Shown: piece by piece, positions 1 through 9,474 of the stretch
How positions within the stretch are numbered: the first letter of the stretch is position 1
How the letters are laid out: each line of letters starts with the position of its first letter
Assembly: GCA_913041535.1 (NCBI GenBank)
Contig: CAJWJK010000001.1
Span: forward strand, 124,001-188,000
Source: an uncultured Alphaproteobacteria bacterium
Lineage (GTDB): Bacteria; Pseudomonadota; Alphaproteobacteria; VGEJ01
DNA length: 64,000 nt
Direction: 5' to 3'
Position numbers and translations under genes: made by a program
The notes under the pieces: generated by a model
Database searches by the model: none
Seen by the model: only the letters and a program-made list of their open reading frames with translations
What the model was told of the DNA's origin: nothing

Positions 1-759
1 CGGCCCGGGTAGCACCAGCTTTGCACCGGATAAAGCTGCAGCGTAGGGTATCCCCCACGCATTTACGTGAAACATCGGTACAACTGGCATAATTGCGTCA
101 AGACAGGAAATTCCCATTACATCAGCCTGACATGCAGTCATGCTGTGCAACACCGTTGATCGGTGTGAGTACACAACTCCTTTTGGATTACCTGTAGTGC
201 CCGACGTATAACACATGCTAGAGGCTGCGTTCTCATCTATTGTAGGCCACGAGTAATCGGAAGATTCTTCTGAAATCAGGGCTTCGTACGACACAGTATT
301 TGGTAGGTTGTTGTCTGGCATTTCAGATTCGTCAGCCATGACAACAAACCCACGCACCGTCTCGAGATGTTGGGAGAGGCCTTCAGCAAGAGATACGAAA
401 GTGGTGTCCACAAACAGGTATTGATCTTCAGCGTGATTAATTATGTACGCTAACTGCTCCGGAAATAGTCGAGGGTTTAGGGTATGAAGCACTGCTCCCA
501 TTCCAGAAAGGGCATAGTAAAGCTCAAGATGCCGATAACCATTCCAGGCAAGTGTTCCGACTCGATCCCCCGACTTTATATCTATGCGCACAAGCGCGTT
601 TGCTAGCTGTTTAGCGCGCTTTTCAACTTCGGAATAGTTAGTGCGATGTATCTTTCCTTCAGTCGTTCTCGAGATGACTTCTCGCTCGCCGTGATTAAGT
701 GCCGCATGTTTAATGAGCGAAGAGACCAAAAGCGGCGTTTCCATCATAAGACCGTGCAT
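1..759 (-). CDS. Acyl-CoA synthetase, AMP-forming (partial, N-terminal part)
   Basis: The ORF track omits this gene because it runs off the left edge. Reading the minus strand from ATG at 759 gives 253 uninterrupted codons. The start has a GGAGG ribosome site about six bases upstream. The product is the N-terminal half of an ANL-superfamily ligase, which activates carboxylic acids to acyl-CoA through an acyl-adenylate. The P-loop-like motif [11 protein letters not shown] is present, followed by a PMFHVNAWG stretch typical of medium/long-chain and DmdB-like (methylthiopropionate) ligases. The substrate cannot be assigned because the C-terminal domain is missing. It is divergent from the aminotransferase at 870, with about 110 bp between them that must hold both promoters. 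Confidence 0.9.
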   Translation of the reverse strand, partial: MHGLMMETPLLVSSLIKHAALNHGEREVISRTTEGKIHRTNYSEVEKRAKQLANALVRIDIKSGDRVGTLAWNGYRHLELYYALSGMGAVLHTLNPRLFPEQLAYIINHAEDQYLFVDTTFVSLAEGLSQHLETVRGFVVMADESEMPDNNLPNTVSYEALISEESSDYSWPTIDENAASSMCYTSGTTGNPKGVVYSHRSTVLHSMTACQADVMGISCLDAIMPVVPMFHVNAWGIPYAAALSGAKLVLPGP

Positions 760-869
760 GTCTAGCCTCCGTCAATCCTTACTGGCCGATGCCTCATAAT
801 TCCCGTTCTTAAAATAGACTCGGCACTCAACCAAGCCTACACTTACGTTTTGTTTGCTTGGAGAGTCCA

Positions 870-2270
870 ATGAATTTTGCGCCAAACTCATCAGCAGCAC
901 GAGATATTGCTCATGTCATGCACTCTTATACTGATCAGGTCAAACATCGACGAAAAGGCCCATTTATCGTAACTGGTGGCAAGGGCATCTATATTTTTGA
1001 CGAGAATGGAAAGGCCTATATAGAGGGTTTATCGGGTCTGTGGTGTGCTTCGCTTGGTTATGGTGAAGAGGCGCTGATTGAAGCAGCAATAAAGCAAATG
1101 CGTGTGCTTCCGACTTATCATACTTTTGCGCATAAGTCGTCCAATCCATCGATTGATCTTGCCGAGAAAATTAAGGAAGTATTACCGGTTTCAATGTCAA
1201 AGGTATTTTTTGCTAATTCGGGGTCCGAAGCTAATGATACTTTGGTCAAACTGATTCGATTTTATAATAATGCACTAGGGCGGCCAAAGAAGAAAAAGGT
1301 AATCTCGCGGCTTCAGGGATATCATGGCGTGACAATGGTGGCAGCAAGTCTGACGGGGCTACCCGTGAATCATGAGAAGTTTGATTTACCTATGGATGGC
1401 ATTCTACATGCTTCCTGCCCACATTTTTACCATGATGGGAAAAAGGGGGAGTCTGAGGAAGAATATGCAAGCCGATTGGCAGCGGACCTTGACCATATGA
1501 TTGAGGAAGAGGGTCCTGAGACGGTAGCTGCGTTTATTGCCGAACCTGTAATGGGAGCGGGTGGTGCACTTACACCGCCGGCAACTTACTTCGAGAAAAT
1601 ACAAGCAGTGCTGAAAAAGCACGATGTATTGTTCTGTGTAGACGAGGTCATATGTGGCTTTGGCCGCACGGGAAACATGTTTGCTTGCGAAACTTATGGT
1701 CTTGAGCCAGACACCGTAACGATGGCAAAGGCTTTATCATCAGCATATATGCCAATATCGGCACTTGCTATTAATGATAAAATGTACGAGGTGATCGCCA
1801 AAGAAACTGGCAAGGTAGGTACCTTTGCGCACGGTTTTACGTACTCAGGCCATCCAGTTGCGGCAGCGGTAGCGTTACGTGCGATTGAACTATATGACGA
1901 ACGGGGGTTGCTAGAACACGTTCGTGCAATAGTTCCACGTTTCCAAAAGCAGCTCCATGCTTTCGCTGATCATCCAATGATCGGCACATCAAGCGGTGTT
2001 GGTTTGATGGGTGGGCTTGAGTACATAGCGGATAAAGATAAACGGACCCATTTTCGACCGGCGGGAAGAGTGTCAGTTAAGGTAGCTGAATTTGCAGAGC
2101 TTTATGGTCTAATAGCTCGGCCAATGTTTGAGAGGACGGTGTTTGCGCCGCCATTGATAATTACTCGTGATGAAATTGACTTAATGTTTAATCGTTACTC
2201 GCAGGCTCTGGATGATACCTGGGCTTGGGTACAATCTGGGGGGCTTGATGTTGAGGAGAATAACCCGTGA
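870..2270 (+). CDS. Class III (omega) aminotransferase, PLP-dependent
   Basis: The product transfers an amino group between an amine or omega-amino acid and a keto acid. The fold-type I features are SGSEAND (about residues 117-123, phosphate binding), DEV with the PLP-pyridine Asp (about 258), the FGRTG motif, and the Schiff-base Lys in MAKALSS (about 287). The track begins at a TTG at 858. I prefer ATG at 870 because GGAGAG sits five bases before it. The length of 466 aa is normal for the family. The stop overlaps the GTG start of the downstream SMP-30-type lactonase, so the two are co-translated. The substrate is not determinable; family members use beta-alanine, taurine, putrescine or similar amines. 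Confidence 0.9.
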   Translation: MNFAPNSSAARDIAHVMHSYTDQVKHRRKGPFIVTGGKGIYIFDENGKAYIEGLSGLWCASLGYGEEALIEAAIKQMRVLPTYHTFAHKSSNPSIDLAEKIKEVLPVSMSKVFFANSGSEANDTLVKLIRFYNNALGRPKKKKVISRLQGYHGVTMVAASLTGLPVNHEKFDLPMDGILHASCPHFYHDGKKGESEEEYASRLAADLDHMIEEEGPETVAAFIAEPVMGAGGALTPPATYFEKIQAVLKKHDVLFCVDEVICGFGRTGNMFACETYGLEPDTVTMAKALSSAYMPISALAINDKMYEVIAKETGKVGTFAHGFTYSGHPVAAAVALRAIELYDERGLLEHVRAIVPRFQKQLHAFADHPMIGTSSGVGLMGGLEYIADKDKRTHFRPAGRVSVKVAEFAELYGLIARPMFERTVFAPPLIITRDEIDLMFNRYSQALDDTWAWVQSGGLDVEENNP

Positions 2271-3142
2271 TAGACGTTAAGTGTGTACTCGATAGTGGTT
2301 GTGCTCTCGGTGAAGGGCCAGTTTGGGATGTGATGGAGCAGGCTCTATACTTTACCAACATACTTGGGAAGACGCTCAATCGATTTGATCCGCTTACTGG
2401 TGAGCATATCAGCTGGGCAATGCCCGAACACATTAGTTGTTTTGGCTTGCGGGCAAAGGGAGGAGCCATTGTAGCTCTTCGAACTGGGATTCATTTGTTT
2501 GACTTTGAAAGTGGCTCCCTAGAGGCTATAGCTGATCCCGAGGCTAACGATTCGCGAACTCGTTTTAGCGATGGCAAGGTTGATCGAAAAGGCCGTTTTT
2601 GGGCGGGAACTATGCCGTATGAGCAATTTGACCCAATTTGTAGTCTTTATCGTTTTGACGTTGACGGAACTTGGGAAAAGATTCAAGGTGAGTTAATCAT
2701 AGCGAATGGTATTGGTTGGAGTCCCGACAATCAGACCATGTACCACACAGATACTCTTGCTAGTAAGATTTTTTCGTACGATTTCGATATAGAGTCGGGT
2801 TCAGTCGCGAATCGTCGAGTACTAGTAGATGTGCCTGAATCAGACGGTTTTCCGGATGGTCTGACTGTTGATGCAGAAGGATTCATATGGAGCGCAAAGT
2901 TCAATGGTGGTCAGGTAATAAGGTATGATCCAGAGGGGGCTCGCGAACGTGTTTTACGAATGCCGGTGCAGCGCCCGACGAGCTGTGTGTTTGGAGGACC
3001 AAACTTAAACATCTTGTACGTCACAACTGGCGGATGGGAAGCGAGCCCTCAAGGGAAATTTTCTGCCAGTGCGACGGACGGTGGCGTCTTCGCTGCTGAG
3101 GTTGGTGTAAAGGGAATACCTGAACCTCGCTTCGCGGGATAA
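2267..3142 (+). CDS. SMP-30/gluconolactonase/LRE family protein
   Basis: This 291-aa six-bladed beta-propeller lactonase probably hydrolyses a sugar lactone or similar ester in a divalent-metal site. Family marks are the opening LGEGPVWD, the central FSDGKVDRKGRFWAGTM stretch, and NGIGWSPDN followed by FPDGLTVDAEG, which supply the acidic and Asn metal ligands. GTG at 2267 overlaps the aminotransferase stop by 4 bp, and GAGGAGA lies about seven bases upstream, so the start is well supported. Pairing with an aminotransferase suggests catabolism of an amino-sugar- or lactone-forming substrate, but this is inference. It ends convergently with the SDR gene at 3178. Confidence 0.88.
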   Translation: MIDVKCVLDSGCALGEGPVWDVMEQALYFTNILGKTLNRFDPLTGEHISWAMPEHISCFGLRAKGGAIVALRTGIHLFDFESGSLEAIADPEANDSRTRFSDGKVDRKGRFWAGTMPYEQFDPICSLYRFDVDGTWEKIQGELIIANGIGWSPDNQTMYHTDTLASKIFSYDFDIESGSVANRRVLVDVPESDGFPDGLTVDAEGFIWSAKFNGGQVIRYDPEGARERVLRMPVQRPTSCVFGGPNLNILYVTTGGWEASPQGKFSASATDGGVFAAEVGVKGIPEPRFAG

Positions 3143-3177
3143 ATCATTTATTGGGTTCAACAACTTGGTAATAACCA

Positions 3178-3915
3178 TCACACGTGTTGTCCGCCATTAA
3201 CATGAATTTCAGCGCCGTTTACGTATGCCGATTCGTCGGTACAGAGGTAGTAAATCGTGCGTGCAACTTCCTCAGGCGTACCAAGACGGTTAAGAGGGAT
3301 TTGGTTAACCAGAGATTCATACTCAGGGCCAATCATTGAGGTGCGAATTTCGCCAGGTGCAATTGCGTTGACTCGGACGCCAAGGGGGCCAAAATCAGCA
3401 GCCATTTCTCGGGTAAGTGCTGCCAGTGCTGCTTTGGATGTTGCGTACGCAGTTCCAGCAAATGGATGAACGCGACCACCTGCAATTGAAGTAACGTTAA
3501 CGACGGAGCCAGAGCCCTGGGAAAGTTCGTTAATTAGACCTCTAGCTAACACAACTGGCGCATAAAAATTAACCCGAAATACGGATTCCCACGTTGTAAT
3601 GTCCGTTTCAAGGCTGCCAAGGCGTTGGCCGCTGCCACTCCTCGGAGAGATTGCGGCATTATTTACTAATGCATTAAGCGGTCCACCTGCCAATCGCTCA
3701 CGCAAAATTTCAATGCCCGTTCTTGTGCTATTTGAATCAGCAAGGTCAATAACAGCATGATCATCGGGGCCACCCTCCCAGGGGCAGTCCTCTGGGAAAG
3801 GCTGACGTGAACATGTAATCACGCGCCAACCGGCAGCGCTAAATCTTTTAACGGTGGCGTGGCCGATGCCGCGGCTAGCACCGGTGAGGATCAGTGTCTT
3901 TCGTTCTTCAGTCAT
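3178..3915 (-). CDS. SDR family NAD(P)-dependent oxidoreductase
   Basis: A classical short-chain dehydrogenase of 245 aa. The nucleotide motif TGASRGIG is at residues 11-18, NNAA is in the middle, and the catalytic Ser in VTSIAG precedes YATSK. The C-terminal NGAEIHVNGG stretch is typical of FabG-like members. It would reduce or oxidise a hydroxy/keto substrate, which cannot be named. It converges on the lactonase with 35 bp between them and may belong to the same catabolic neighbourhood. Upstream, 144 bp separate it from the CDF exporter, which is read in the same direction. Confidence 0.9.
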   Translation of the reverse strand: MTEERKTLILTGASRGIGHATVKRFSAAGWRVITCSRQPFPEDCPWEGGPDDHAVIDLADSNSTRTGIEILRERLAGGPLNALVNNAAISPRSGSGQRLGSLETDITTWESVFRVNFYAPVVLARGLINELSQGSGSVVNVTSIAGGRVHPFAGTAYATSKAALAALTREMAADFGPLGVRVNAIAPGEIRTSMIGPEYESLVNQIPLNRLGTPEEVARTIYYLCTDESAYVNGAEIHVNGGQHV

Positions 3916-4059
3916 TATTTAATGCAGGGGCAATTTTGCACATTGTTCCAGAGTATAGAGTTGGTTTTTCTTGTAGCGCTGACACAAATTCAATATTTAT
4001 CTCCGGGAAATGGAAACCGAGCTTGGTGTGGATTATATCATCAAGTCTACGTCGAGCTC

Positions 4060-4974
4060 TCAATGACTTTCATTAAGGCCCGCCGGATCTTGATGAATTA
4101 TAACATCTGTTTCTGGATAATGCTTGATGATTTCTGCTTCAACTTCATCTGCAATTTGATGCGCACGAAATAGCGTATGGGTTCCATCCATTTCAAGGTG
4201 CAGTTGGACAAACGATAGTATCCCCGATGAACGGGTACGGAGTTCGTGGACGGCCACAACTTCCGGGTGTTTCATGGCTAAATTAATAATTGCCGTGCGA
4301 TCATGGGGGCGGAACTCATGGTCCATTAAAAGATCAAAACTACGTTTTAGTATCTTCCAACCCGTGTATATCACGTAAGCGGTAATGGCCAGAGCGATGA
4401 TTGGATCGAGGATGTGTACGTCCATCTGGGATGCTAGCAATAGAGTGGCAATAACGCCCAGGTTTACCATCAGGTCACTGGTGTAATGCATAGAATCAGC
4501 AGATATCGCTACGGATGAAGTGCGGCGAATAACGTATCGTTGAAAAATTACTAGTACCAATGTGAGGACCATTGAAATGATAATAACTATAATGCCGAAG
4601 TCAGCATTTACGATGGGTTGTGGGTTAAAAAGGCGTTTCGCTACTTCCACACATAGATATACGGCAGATCCTCCAACAAATATAGACTGCAACAAACCAG
4701 CCAAAGCTTCAGCTTTGCCATGACCAAACCGATGTTCATAATCGGCTGGCTTTAATGCATAGAATATGGCCCACATGTTGACTAGCGATGCCGCTACGTC
4801 AATAAACGAGTCTACCAGCGCACCTAGGATTGATACAGAACCAGTGTCAAACCAAGCAAAAGCTTTTATCAAGACTAAAATAGCTGAAATTATTACTGCT
4901 AGCGCAACGGCTAGACGTTTCAACCGTTTGTCTGCGTTTGGGTCGAGATCTTTTCTTTGGGCCATTTGAGTCAC
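4060..4974 (-). CDS. Cation diffusion facilitator family metal exporter (FieF-like)
   Basis: This inner-membrane antiporter exports Zn2+, Fe2+ or related cations in exchange for protons. It is 304 aa with about six hydrophobic segments and a cytoplasmic C-terminal domain. The metal sites appear as LVDSFID in TM2 (DxxxD) and HYTSD in TM5 (HxxxD). Cytoplasmic His/Asp ligands include the C-terminal VIIHQDPAG. The GTG start shares one base with the TAG stop of pdxH upstream, so the two are translationally coupled; an ATG three codons in is an alternative start. The specific metal is not shown by sequence. Confidence 0.88.
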   Translation of the reverse strand: MTQMAQRKDLDPNADKRLKRLAVALAVIISAILVLIKAFAWFDTGSVSILGALVDSFIDVAASLVNMWAIFYALKPADYEHRFGHGKAEALAGLLQSIFVGGSAVYLCVEVAKRLFNPQPIVNADFGIIVIIISMVLTLVLVIFQRYVIRRTSSVAISADSMHYTSDLMVNLGVIATLLLASQMDVHILDPIIALAITAYVIYTGWKILKRSFDLLMDHEFRPHDRTAIINLAMKHPEVVAVHELRTRSSGILSFVQLHLEMDGTHTLFRAHQIADEVEAEIIKHYPETDVIIHQDPAGLNESH

Positions 4975-5564
4975 TAGGGAAACAACCTTTTGGTTAGCCA
5001 GCCTGATGATGTCTGATAGTACACTGTCCGCTCGTGCAGCCGAAACGGACGATCTCTCCAGAATTCTATCTCTCGGGGGATTATTCGAAATCCGGACCAG
5101 AATGAGGGGCGTGGGACCCGACGTAACCCAAATTTTGCTACATACTTGGCAATTCGCTTTTCTAGTTCAAGGCGGCTAGCTAGTGGCTTTGATTGTTTAG
5201 ATGCCCATGCGCCGATCTGACTTTCCCGATCACGACTCGCAAAGTAGGCATCGGCCTCAGCATCCTTAATGACTTCTACAGTACCCACTATTCGTACCTG
5301 GCGTTGCAGAGATTTCCAATGGAAGCATAAAGCTGCCGTTGGATTCTCAGTCATTTCATTTGCCTTTTGACTTTCAAGGTTGGTATAGAATGTGAAGCCA
5401 GATTCGTCGAAGGCTTTTAGAAGCACCATGCGTACTGAAGGCACACCATTAGAGTCGGCCGTTGCTAGTGCAACACCTGTTGGGTCATTAGGCTCACTTT
5501 TTTCGGCATCAGAGAGCCATTGTGCAAAAAGGTTGATGGGATCGGGTTCTTTGCTCGAAGTCAT
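4974..5564 (-). CDS. pdxH: Pyridoxamine 5'-phosphate oxidase
   Basis: This FMN-dependent cytosolic enzyme oxidises pyridoxine or pyridoxamine 5'-phosphate to PLP, the last step of B6 synthesis and salvage. Its 196 aa match the short bacterial form. Visible signatures are [22 protein letters not shown], the [13 protein letters not shown] segment and the C-terminal PFRLHER that closes the PLP/FMN site. It heads a two-gene unit with the CDF exporter, sharing a single base at the junction. The intergenic region 5565-5739 is shared with the divergent lipoprotein gene and must carry both promoters. Confidence 0.94.
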   Translation of the reverse strand: MTSSKEPDPINLFAQWLSDAEKSEPNDPTGVALATADSNGVPSVRMVLLKAFDESGFTFYTNLESQKANEMTENPTAALCFHWKSLQRQVRIVGTVEVIKDAEADAYFASRDRESQIGAWASKQSKPLASRLELEKRIAKYVAKFGLRRVPRPSFWSGFRIIPREIEFWRDRPFRLHERTVYYQTSSGWLTKRLFP

Positions 5565-5739
5565 TTCAATACCTTCACGACTAGGACGCCAGTTATAGCA
5601 TACTACGAAATAATTTCTTCATTTAGCATAACGTGATAAATAGATCGTTCTCACGGCAAATAAGGTCTATCTATACGGTGCTAGACGTTATATTCTGGGC
5701 GAAATGCGTCACCTCTACTGGATGTAGGATAAAGTAAAA

Positions 5740-6207
5740 ATGAAGGTTAGCACGAAAGGCTTGGCTATTATTACGGTACTGTTGCTTACGGCGTGCACTG
5801 AGGCTGGTACTAAGCAAACATTGGGTACGCTGCTGGGTAGTGTTGGCGGCGCAATTGCCGGCTCACAATTTGGGTCAGGAAAAGGGCAACTTGCTGCTAC
5901 AGCAGCGGGTGCGTTGTTGGGAGCAATGGTTGGGGGTGAGATTGGCAAATCTCTAGACAATGCTGATCGCGTTGCAATGCAGCACGCAGAGGAGCAGGCA
6001 ACCCGCTCGCCGATCGGTGAAACAGTGCATTGGAGTAATCCTGATAGTGGCCATTCTGGTAGTGTTACAGCAACTCGTGAAGGACATCACAGTTCCACGG
6101 GAGAGTATTGCCGTGAATTCCAACAAACAATAACGGTCGGTGGCCAGACTGAGCAAGCTGTGGGGACAGCTTGTCAGAATCCGGATGGCACATGGCGCAT
6201 CATATGA
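5740..6207 (+). CDS. Glycine-zipper 2TM surface lipoprotein (17 kDa antigen type)
   Basis: A 155-aa envelope lipoprotein. It has a short basic and hydrophobic leader, and the lipobox LTAC puts the lipidated Cys near residue 19. Then come two Gly-rich hydrophobic zipper segments (LLGSVGGAIAGSQFGSGKG and AGALLGAMVGGEIG) and a polar C-terminal domain with YCREFQQTITVGG and CQNPDGTW, as in Rickettsia 17-kDa-antigen-like proteins. The predicted location is the inner face of the outer membrane. The function of this family is structural and poorly defined. The gene stands alone. Confidence 0.88.
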   Translation: MKVSTKGLAIITVLLLTACTEAGTKQTLGTLLGSVGGAIAGSQFGSGKGQLAATAAGALLGAMVGGEIGKSLDNADRVAMQHAEEQATRSPIGETVHWSNPDSGHSGSVTATREGHHSSTGEYCREFQQTITVGGQTEQAVGTACQNPDGTWRII

Positions 6208-6390
6208 ATTGGACGTGCACTGAGCGGCTACGTCATGTATTTTGGATGAACCTTTGGCCTGACTAGTTTTCAGGCTGCTATTCTGAGCTTAAAGAACCTA
6301 GTGCTTATGTGGATTCAAGGCAGTCCGGTGCTATCGCTTTAACAGTTTACTTTATTGATACAACTGAGATTCAGATGTAGATAGTCTGCT

Positions 6391-6918
6391 TCAAGAGCTT
6401 ATGAGCTTGTCGTTATGTTGCTGCCATGCTTCATCGAAAAGCACTACTGAAGCATCAATCTGTCTCTGAGGTATCGACCAGTATCTGGGTAACAGCTTTT
6501 TGCTGACATCTGGAGTTGCAATTTGAAATCCATGCTTTTGGTAGAAACTGATAGCCCATGTTGCCGAAACCCATGTGCCAACTAGCATGGGGGTACAGGT
6601 TGTGGATCGTAGCGCTGTAAGTATTGCTGTTCCCACACCGCGTCGTTGGTTGGTTGTATCGACATAGGCATGTCGTATGAGGGTAACATCTTCAATCGTT
6701 TGCAGACCCATGACCCCTAAAACGGTATTGTTAATTTCCATACAGGAAAATCTCACTCCATTATCAAATTCACTAAGGAGTTTTTCAATTGACATGTATG
6801 GGCTACGCCAACACTCGGCAGGAATTTTTCCCTGGTAAGCCATAGCAGCAATATTAATTATGGATTGTATTGAATCAGCGTCACTTTTGCTGCATTGGCG
6901 GATGACTGAAGTGCTCAT
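6391..6918 (-). CDS. GNAT family N-acetyltransferase
   Basis: A 175-aa acetyl-CoA-dependent acyltransferase. The acetyl-CoA-binding motif appears as RRGVGTAIL, preceded by a HAYVDTTNQ strand. A C-terminal FYQKHGF segment is typical of the fold. Its ATG overlaps the tag stop codon (ATGA), making it the last gene of a ygfZ-tag-GNAT operon. The substrate is unknown. Confidence 0.85.
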   Translation of the reverse strand: MSTSVIRQCSKSDADSIQSIINIAAMAYQGKIPAECWRSPYMSIEKLLSEFDNGVRFSCMEINNTVLGVMGLQTIEDVTLIRHAYVDTTNQRRGVGTAILTALRSTTCTPMLVGTWVSATWAISFYQKHGFQIATPDVSKKLLPRYWSIPQRQIDASVVLFDEAWQQHNDKLISS

Positions 6919-7490
6919 ACCTGACTATGCCTGAAGCATCCCACTAGGTGATCATTGACGATTCCGACTGCCTGCATAAAGGCATAACAGATTATGGGCC
7001 CGACGAAGCGGAAACCACGTTTCTTGAGGTCCCTACTCATTCGTTGAGAATCCTTGGTCTCGGTAGGAACAGAAATTTGCCTATCCCATTGATTTACAAT
7101 TGTTTTACCGTCAGTGAAATGCCATATGTATTGGTCAAAACTTCCAAATGAGTCACATAGTTTGAGAAAGGCTCTTGCATTTGCCGTTGCGGCTTCGATT
7201 TTTGCACGGTTTCGTATAATGCCAGTATTCCTCATGAGGAGCAGGTGTTTATCTTGACCGTAGCAAGCAATTTTCTCTGCATTGAAATTGTCAAAAGCGA
7301 GTCTAAAATTGGATCGTTTTTTAAGAATTGTAAGCCAGCTTAAGCCAGCCTGAAAACCATCCAATACGAGTGATTCAAAAAGATCATGATCATCATGAAT
7401 AGGAACGCCCCATTCAGTATCATGGTAAGTGATATAGATAGAACTCGAACTCATCCCTGGCCAATGGCAACGATTTACCTCTGTTGTCAT
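6915..7490 (-). CDS. tag: DNA-3-methyladenine glycosylase I
   Basis: The enzyme excises N3-methyladenine from alkylated DNA. Family features are all present: the zinc ligands in RCHWPG, YHDTEWG and the C-terminal NDHLVGCFRH, the LFESLVLDGFQAGLSW core, and IIRNRAKIEA. The track starts at TTG 7502. I prefer ATG at 7490 because it makes an ATGA overlap with the ygfZ-like stop and brings the Cys-containing start to the usual position. The 3' end also overlaps the GNAT gene by ATGA, so three genes are translationally coupled. Confidence 0.93.
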   Translation of the reverse strand: MTTEVNRCHWPGMSSSSIYITYHDTEWGVPIHDDHDLFESLVLDGFQAGLSWLTILKKRSNFRLAFDNFNAEKIACYGQDKHLLLMRNTGIIRNRAKIEAATANARAFLKLCDSFGSFDQYIWHFTDGKTIVNQWDRQISVPTETKDSQRMSRDLKKRGFRFVGPIICYAFMQAVGIVNDHLVGCFRHSQV

Positions 7491-8404
7491 AAATGCAACC
7501 AATTGGGGAGATCAACAGTCAGTTGAGCGTCCCCAGCGCGTAATCTGTCGTGCGACCTATTTTTATGAAGCTGATCTACTTGGAGGAGTGCCAGTGCACG
7601 GCTTTCTTTGCCAGAACAAAGGAGTCCTACTGAGTTATTAGAGTCATTCAAGATCTTTGTGCCTTGCGGTGGTAGAGGGCCCTCAATGACAACCGGCACA
7701 AGGCGCTTTCTAATTTTGGCACGATAGTGGGTACGAGCAGTTATCTCTTGCCCAATATAACAGCCCTTATCATAGTCAATTCCATGCAACTCGTGGAATC
7801 CGCATTCAAGAGGTAACGACTTCTCAATTAAAATATCTCGGCTACCGTCCGGCAAACCGTACGCGAGACGCCATCCGTCATAAGTTGATGGGCTTGTTTC
7901 ACTAAACCCTTTCGCCTCTAGTGCTTTTGATGGTAACACGTTTGGTAATACTGCACGGGCCCCCATTGTCGCAAGACGTGGGTCCACGTAGATCAGGCCC
8001 TTTCCAGAGCTTGTCCCGAATGATTTAGTGAAACCCTCCTGTGCCTTCAATGAAAGTCTTGTAAGCGCTCTTTCCCCGTAAAGAGCTGCAACAATGAAGT
8101 TGTTTGATATATCTTCAAAGTTTACCCTGGCTCGAAGGCGGTACTTTGTTAGACGTTGTAAAAGGTCTGGGAGGCGCTTAGCTTCGCAGTCCAGTAATAT
8201 GCCCTCCCCGTCAGGGTGATTCATAACAAAGAAATCGTGTAAGTACTTACCTTGTGGTGAAAGTAAAGCAGCGTAAATACTGCACTCATCTGAAAGGCGA
8301 TTCACATCGTTTGTGATAAGCCCCTGTAGAAGGGCGGGTCCATCTGTGCCATTAACCCACAACAGGCCCCTCATGGGTAAAATGCTATGGTATACATTAG
8401 TCAT
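7487..8404 (-). CDS. ygfZ: Folate-binding YgfZ/GcvT-like Fe-S cluster assembly/repair protein
   Basis: A GcvT-fold tetrahydrofolate-binding protein that supports maturation or repair of some Fe-S enzymes. The diagnostic motif KGCYIGQEITAR is present near residue 220, with its conserved Cys. The N-terminal part (LLWVNGTDGPALLQGLITND) is typical of the family. The track begins at GTG 8413, but ATG at 8404 in the same frame is the more likely start. It is the first gene of the ygfZ-tag-GNAT operon and divergent from the glycosyltransferase cluster. Confidence 0.9.
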   Translation of the reverse strand: MTNVYHSILPMRGLLWVNGTDGPALLQGLITNDVNRLSDECSIYAALLSPQGKYLHDFFVMNHPDGEGILLDCEAKRLPDLLQRLTKYRLRARVNFEDISNNFIVAALYGERALTRLSLKAQEGFTKSFGTSSGKGLIYVDPRLATMGARAVLPNVLPSKALEAKGFSETSPSTYDGWRLAYGLPDGSRDILIEKSLPLECGFHELHGIDYDKGCYIGQEITARTHYRAKIRKRLVPVVIEGPLPPQGTKILNDSNNSVGLLCSGKESRALALLQVDQLHKNRSHDRLRAGDAQLTVDLPNWLHL

Positions 8405-8520
8405 GCATATCACTTAATCTGCGAGATCTATCATGGCAAGATATTAATCGAATTTTCGTAGTAGCTATTTTGACATGCCATGCCAGTAATTGACGGGTAA
8501 TTTTCTGGGTTGCGAAGGTC

Positions 8521-9474
8521 ATGAAGGTTCTTTTTATAGGGTCCAACCGTATCGGCGATGCCGTTTTATCAACCGGTCTTGTAGACTATCTTGGCCGCAA
8601 CAACCCTAGTGCTCGCATCACTATTGTTTGCGGTCCGGATGCTGTAAATATATTTGAGGCGGCCCCTCAAGTTGAGCGTATTATCCCCATGGCCAAGCTG
8701 CGTTGGTCTGCGCATTGGTTAGGATTATGGATAGAGACAGTTGGCCATTTCTGGGATTTAGTAGTTGATCTTCGTGCATCTGCTCTAGGGTGGTGTGTGC
8801 CGACGAGGGCAAGGAGGATCATGAGTGTATCGGCAGAACCAGTGCATCGTCTTGTTAGCCTGGCGAAAGTTCTACAGTTGGATCAGCCTCTACCTCCCTG
8901 TGTCTGGACTACAACACGTCATCATGAGGTAGCAAATAATCTTATAGCTGAAGGTGGTCCTGTGTTAGCGATTGGGCCCACAGCTAATTGGGTTGGCAAG
9001 CAATGGCGACCAGAGCGCTTTGCGGAACTGATTGGTCAGCTGACATCACCGAAAGGAATATTGCCGGCTGCCAGGGTTGCTGTATTTGGGGCGGCGGATG
9101 AACGTAAATTTTCAGCAATAACTATTGATAGTATTCCAGCATCACGTCGCATCGACTTGGTCGGTCGGGTAGATCTTTTGACCGCTGCTTCGTGCATAGA
9201 ACGCTGTAGCTTATACATAGGCAATGATTCTGGCCTGATGCATCTCGCTGCCGCAACTGGCACACCAACGCTTGGTTTGTTTGGACCCAGTCGTGAATGC
9301 CATTATGCCCCATGGGGAGAGAAAACAGCTTTCGTCCGTACCGCGCTACGCTATGAGGAGTTAGTTGACGTGCCTGGCTATGACCATCGACGGCAAGAAA
9401 CTCTTATGGATAGTCTAACTGTTGAAAGTGTTGAAGAGGCAGCTATAGCTTTATGGAGGCGGATAGAATTGTGA
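8521..9474 (+). CDS. Glycosyltransferase family 9 (heptosyltransferase-like)
   Basis: A 317-aa ADP-heptose:LPS heptosyltransferase-type enzyme, acting at the cytoplasmic face of the inner membrane on lipid A-core. N-terminal FIGSNRIGDAVLSTGL is the family signature. The C-terminal YIGNDSGLMHLAAATGTP followed by LFGPS forms the nucleotide-sugar pocket. It is the first gene of a run of three glycosyltransferases and an amidohydrolase joined by overlapping or abutting ends. Whether it is HepI or HepII type cannot be told from sequence. Confidence 0.88.
   Translation: MKVLFIGSNRIGDAVLSTGLVDYLGRNNPSARITIVCGPDAVNIFEAAPQVERIIPMAKLRWSAHWLGLWIETVGHFWDLVVDLRASALGWCVPTRARRIMSVSAEPVHRLVSLAKVLQLDQPLPPCVWTTTRHHEVANNLIAEGGPVLAIGPTANWVGKQWRPERFAELIGQLTSPKGILPAARVAVFGAADERKFSAITIDSIPASRRIDLVGRVDLLTAASCIERCSLYIGNDSGLMHLAAATGTPTLGLFGPSRECHYAPWGEKTAFVRTALRYEELVDVPGYDHRRQETLMDSLTVESVEEAAIALWRRIEL

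Noticed and set aside
3859-4173. 104-aa plus-strand ORF (and 60-aa ORF at 3894)
   Set aside because: It spans the SDR start, an intergenic region and the antisense end of the CDF gene, with no family resemblance.
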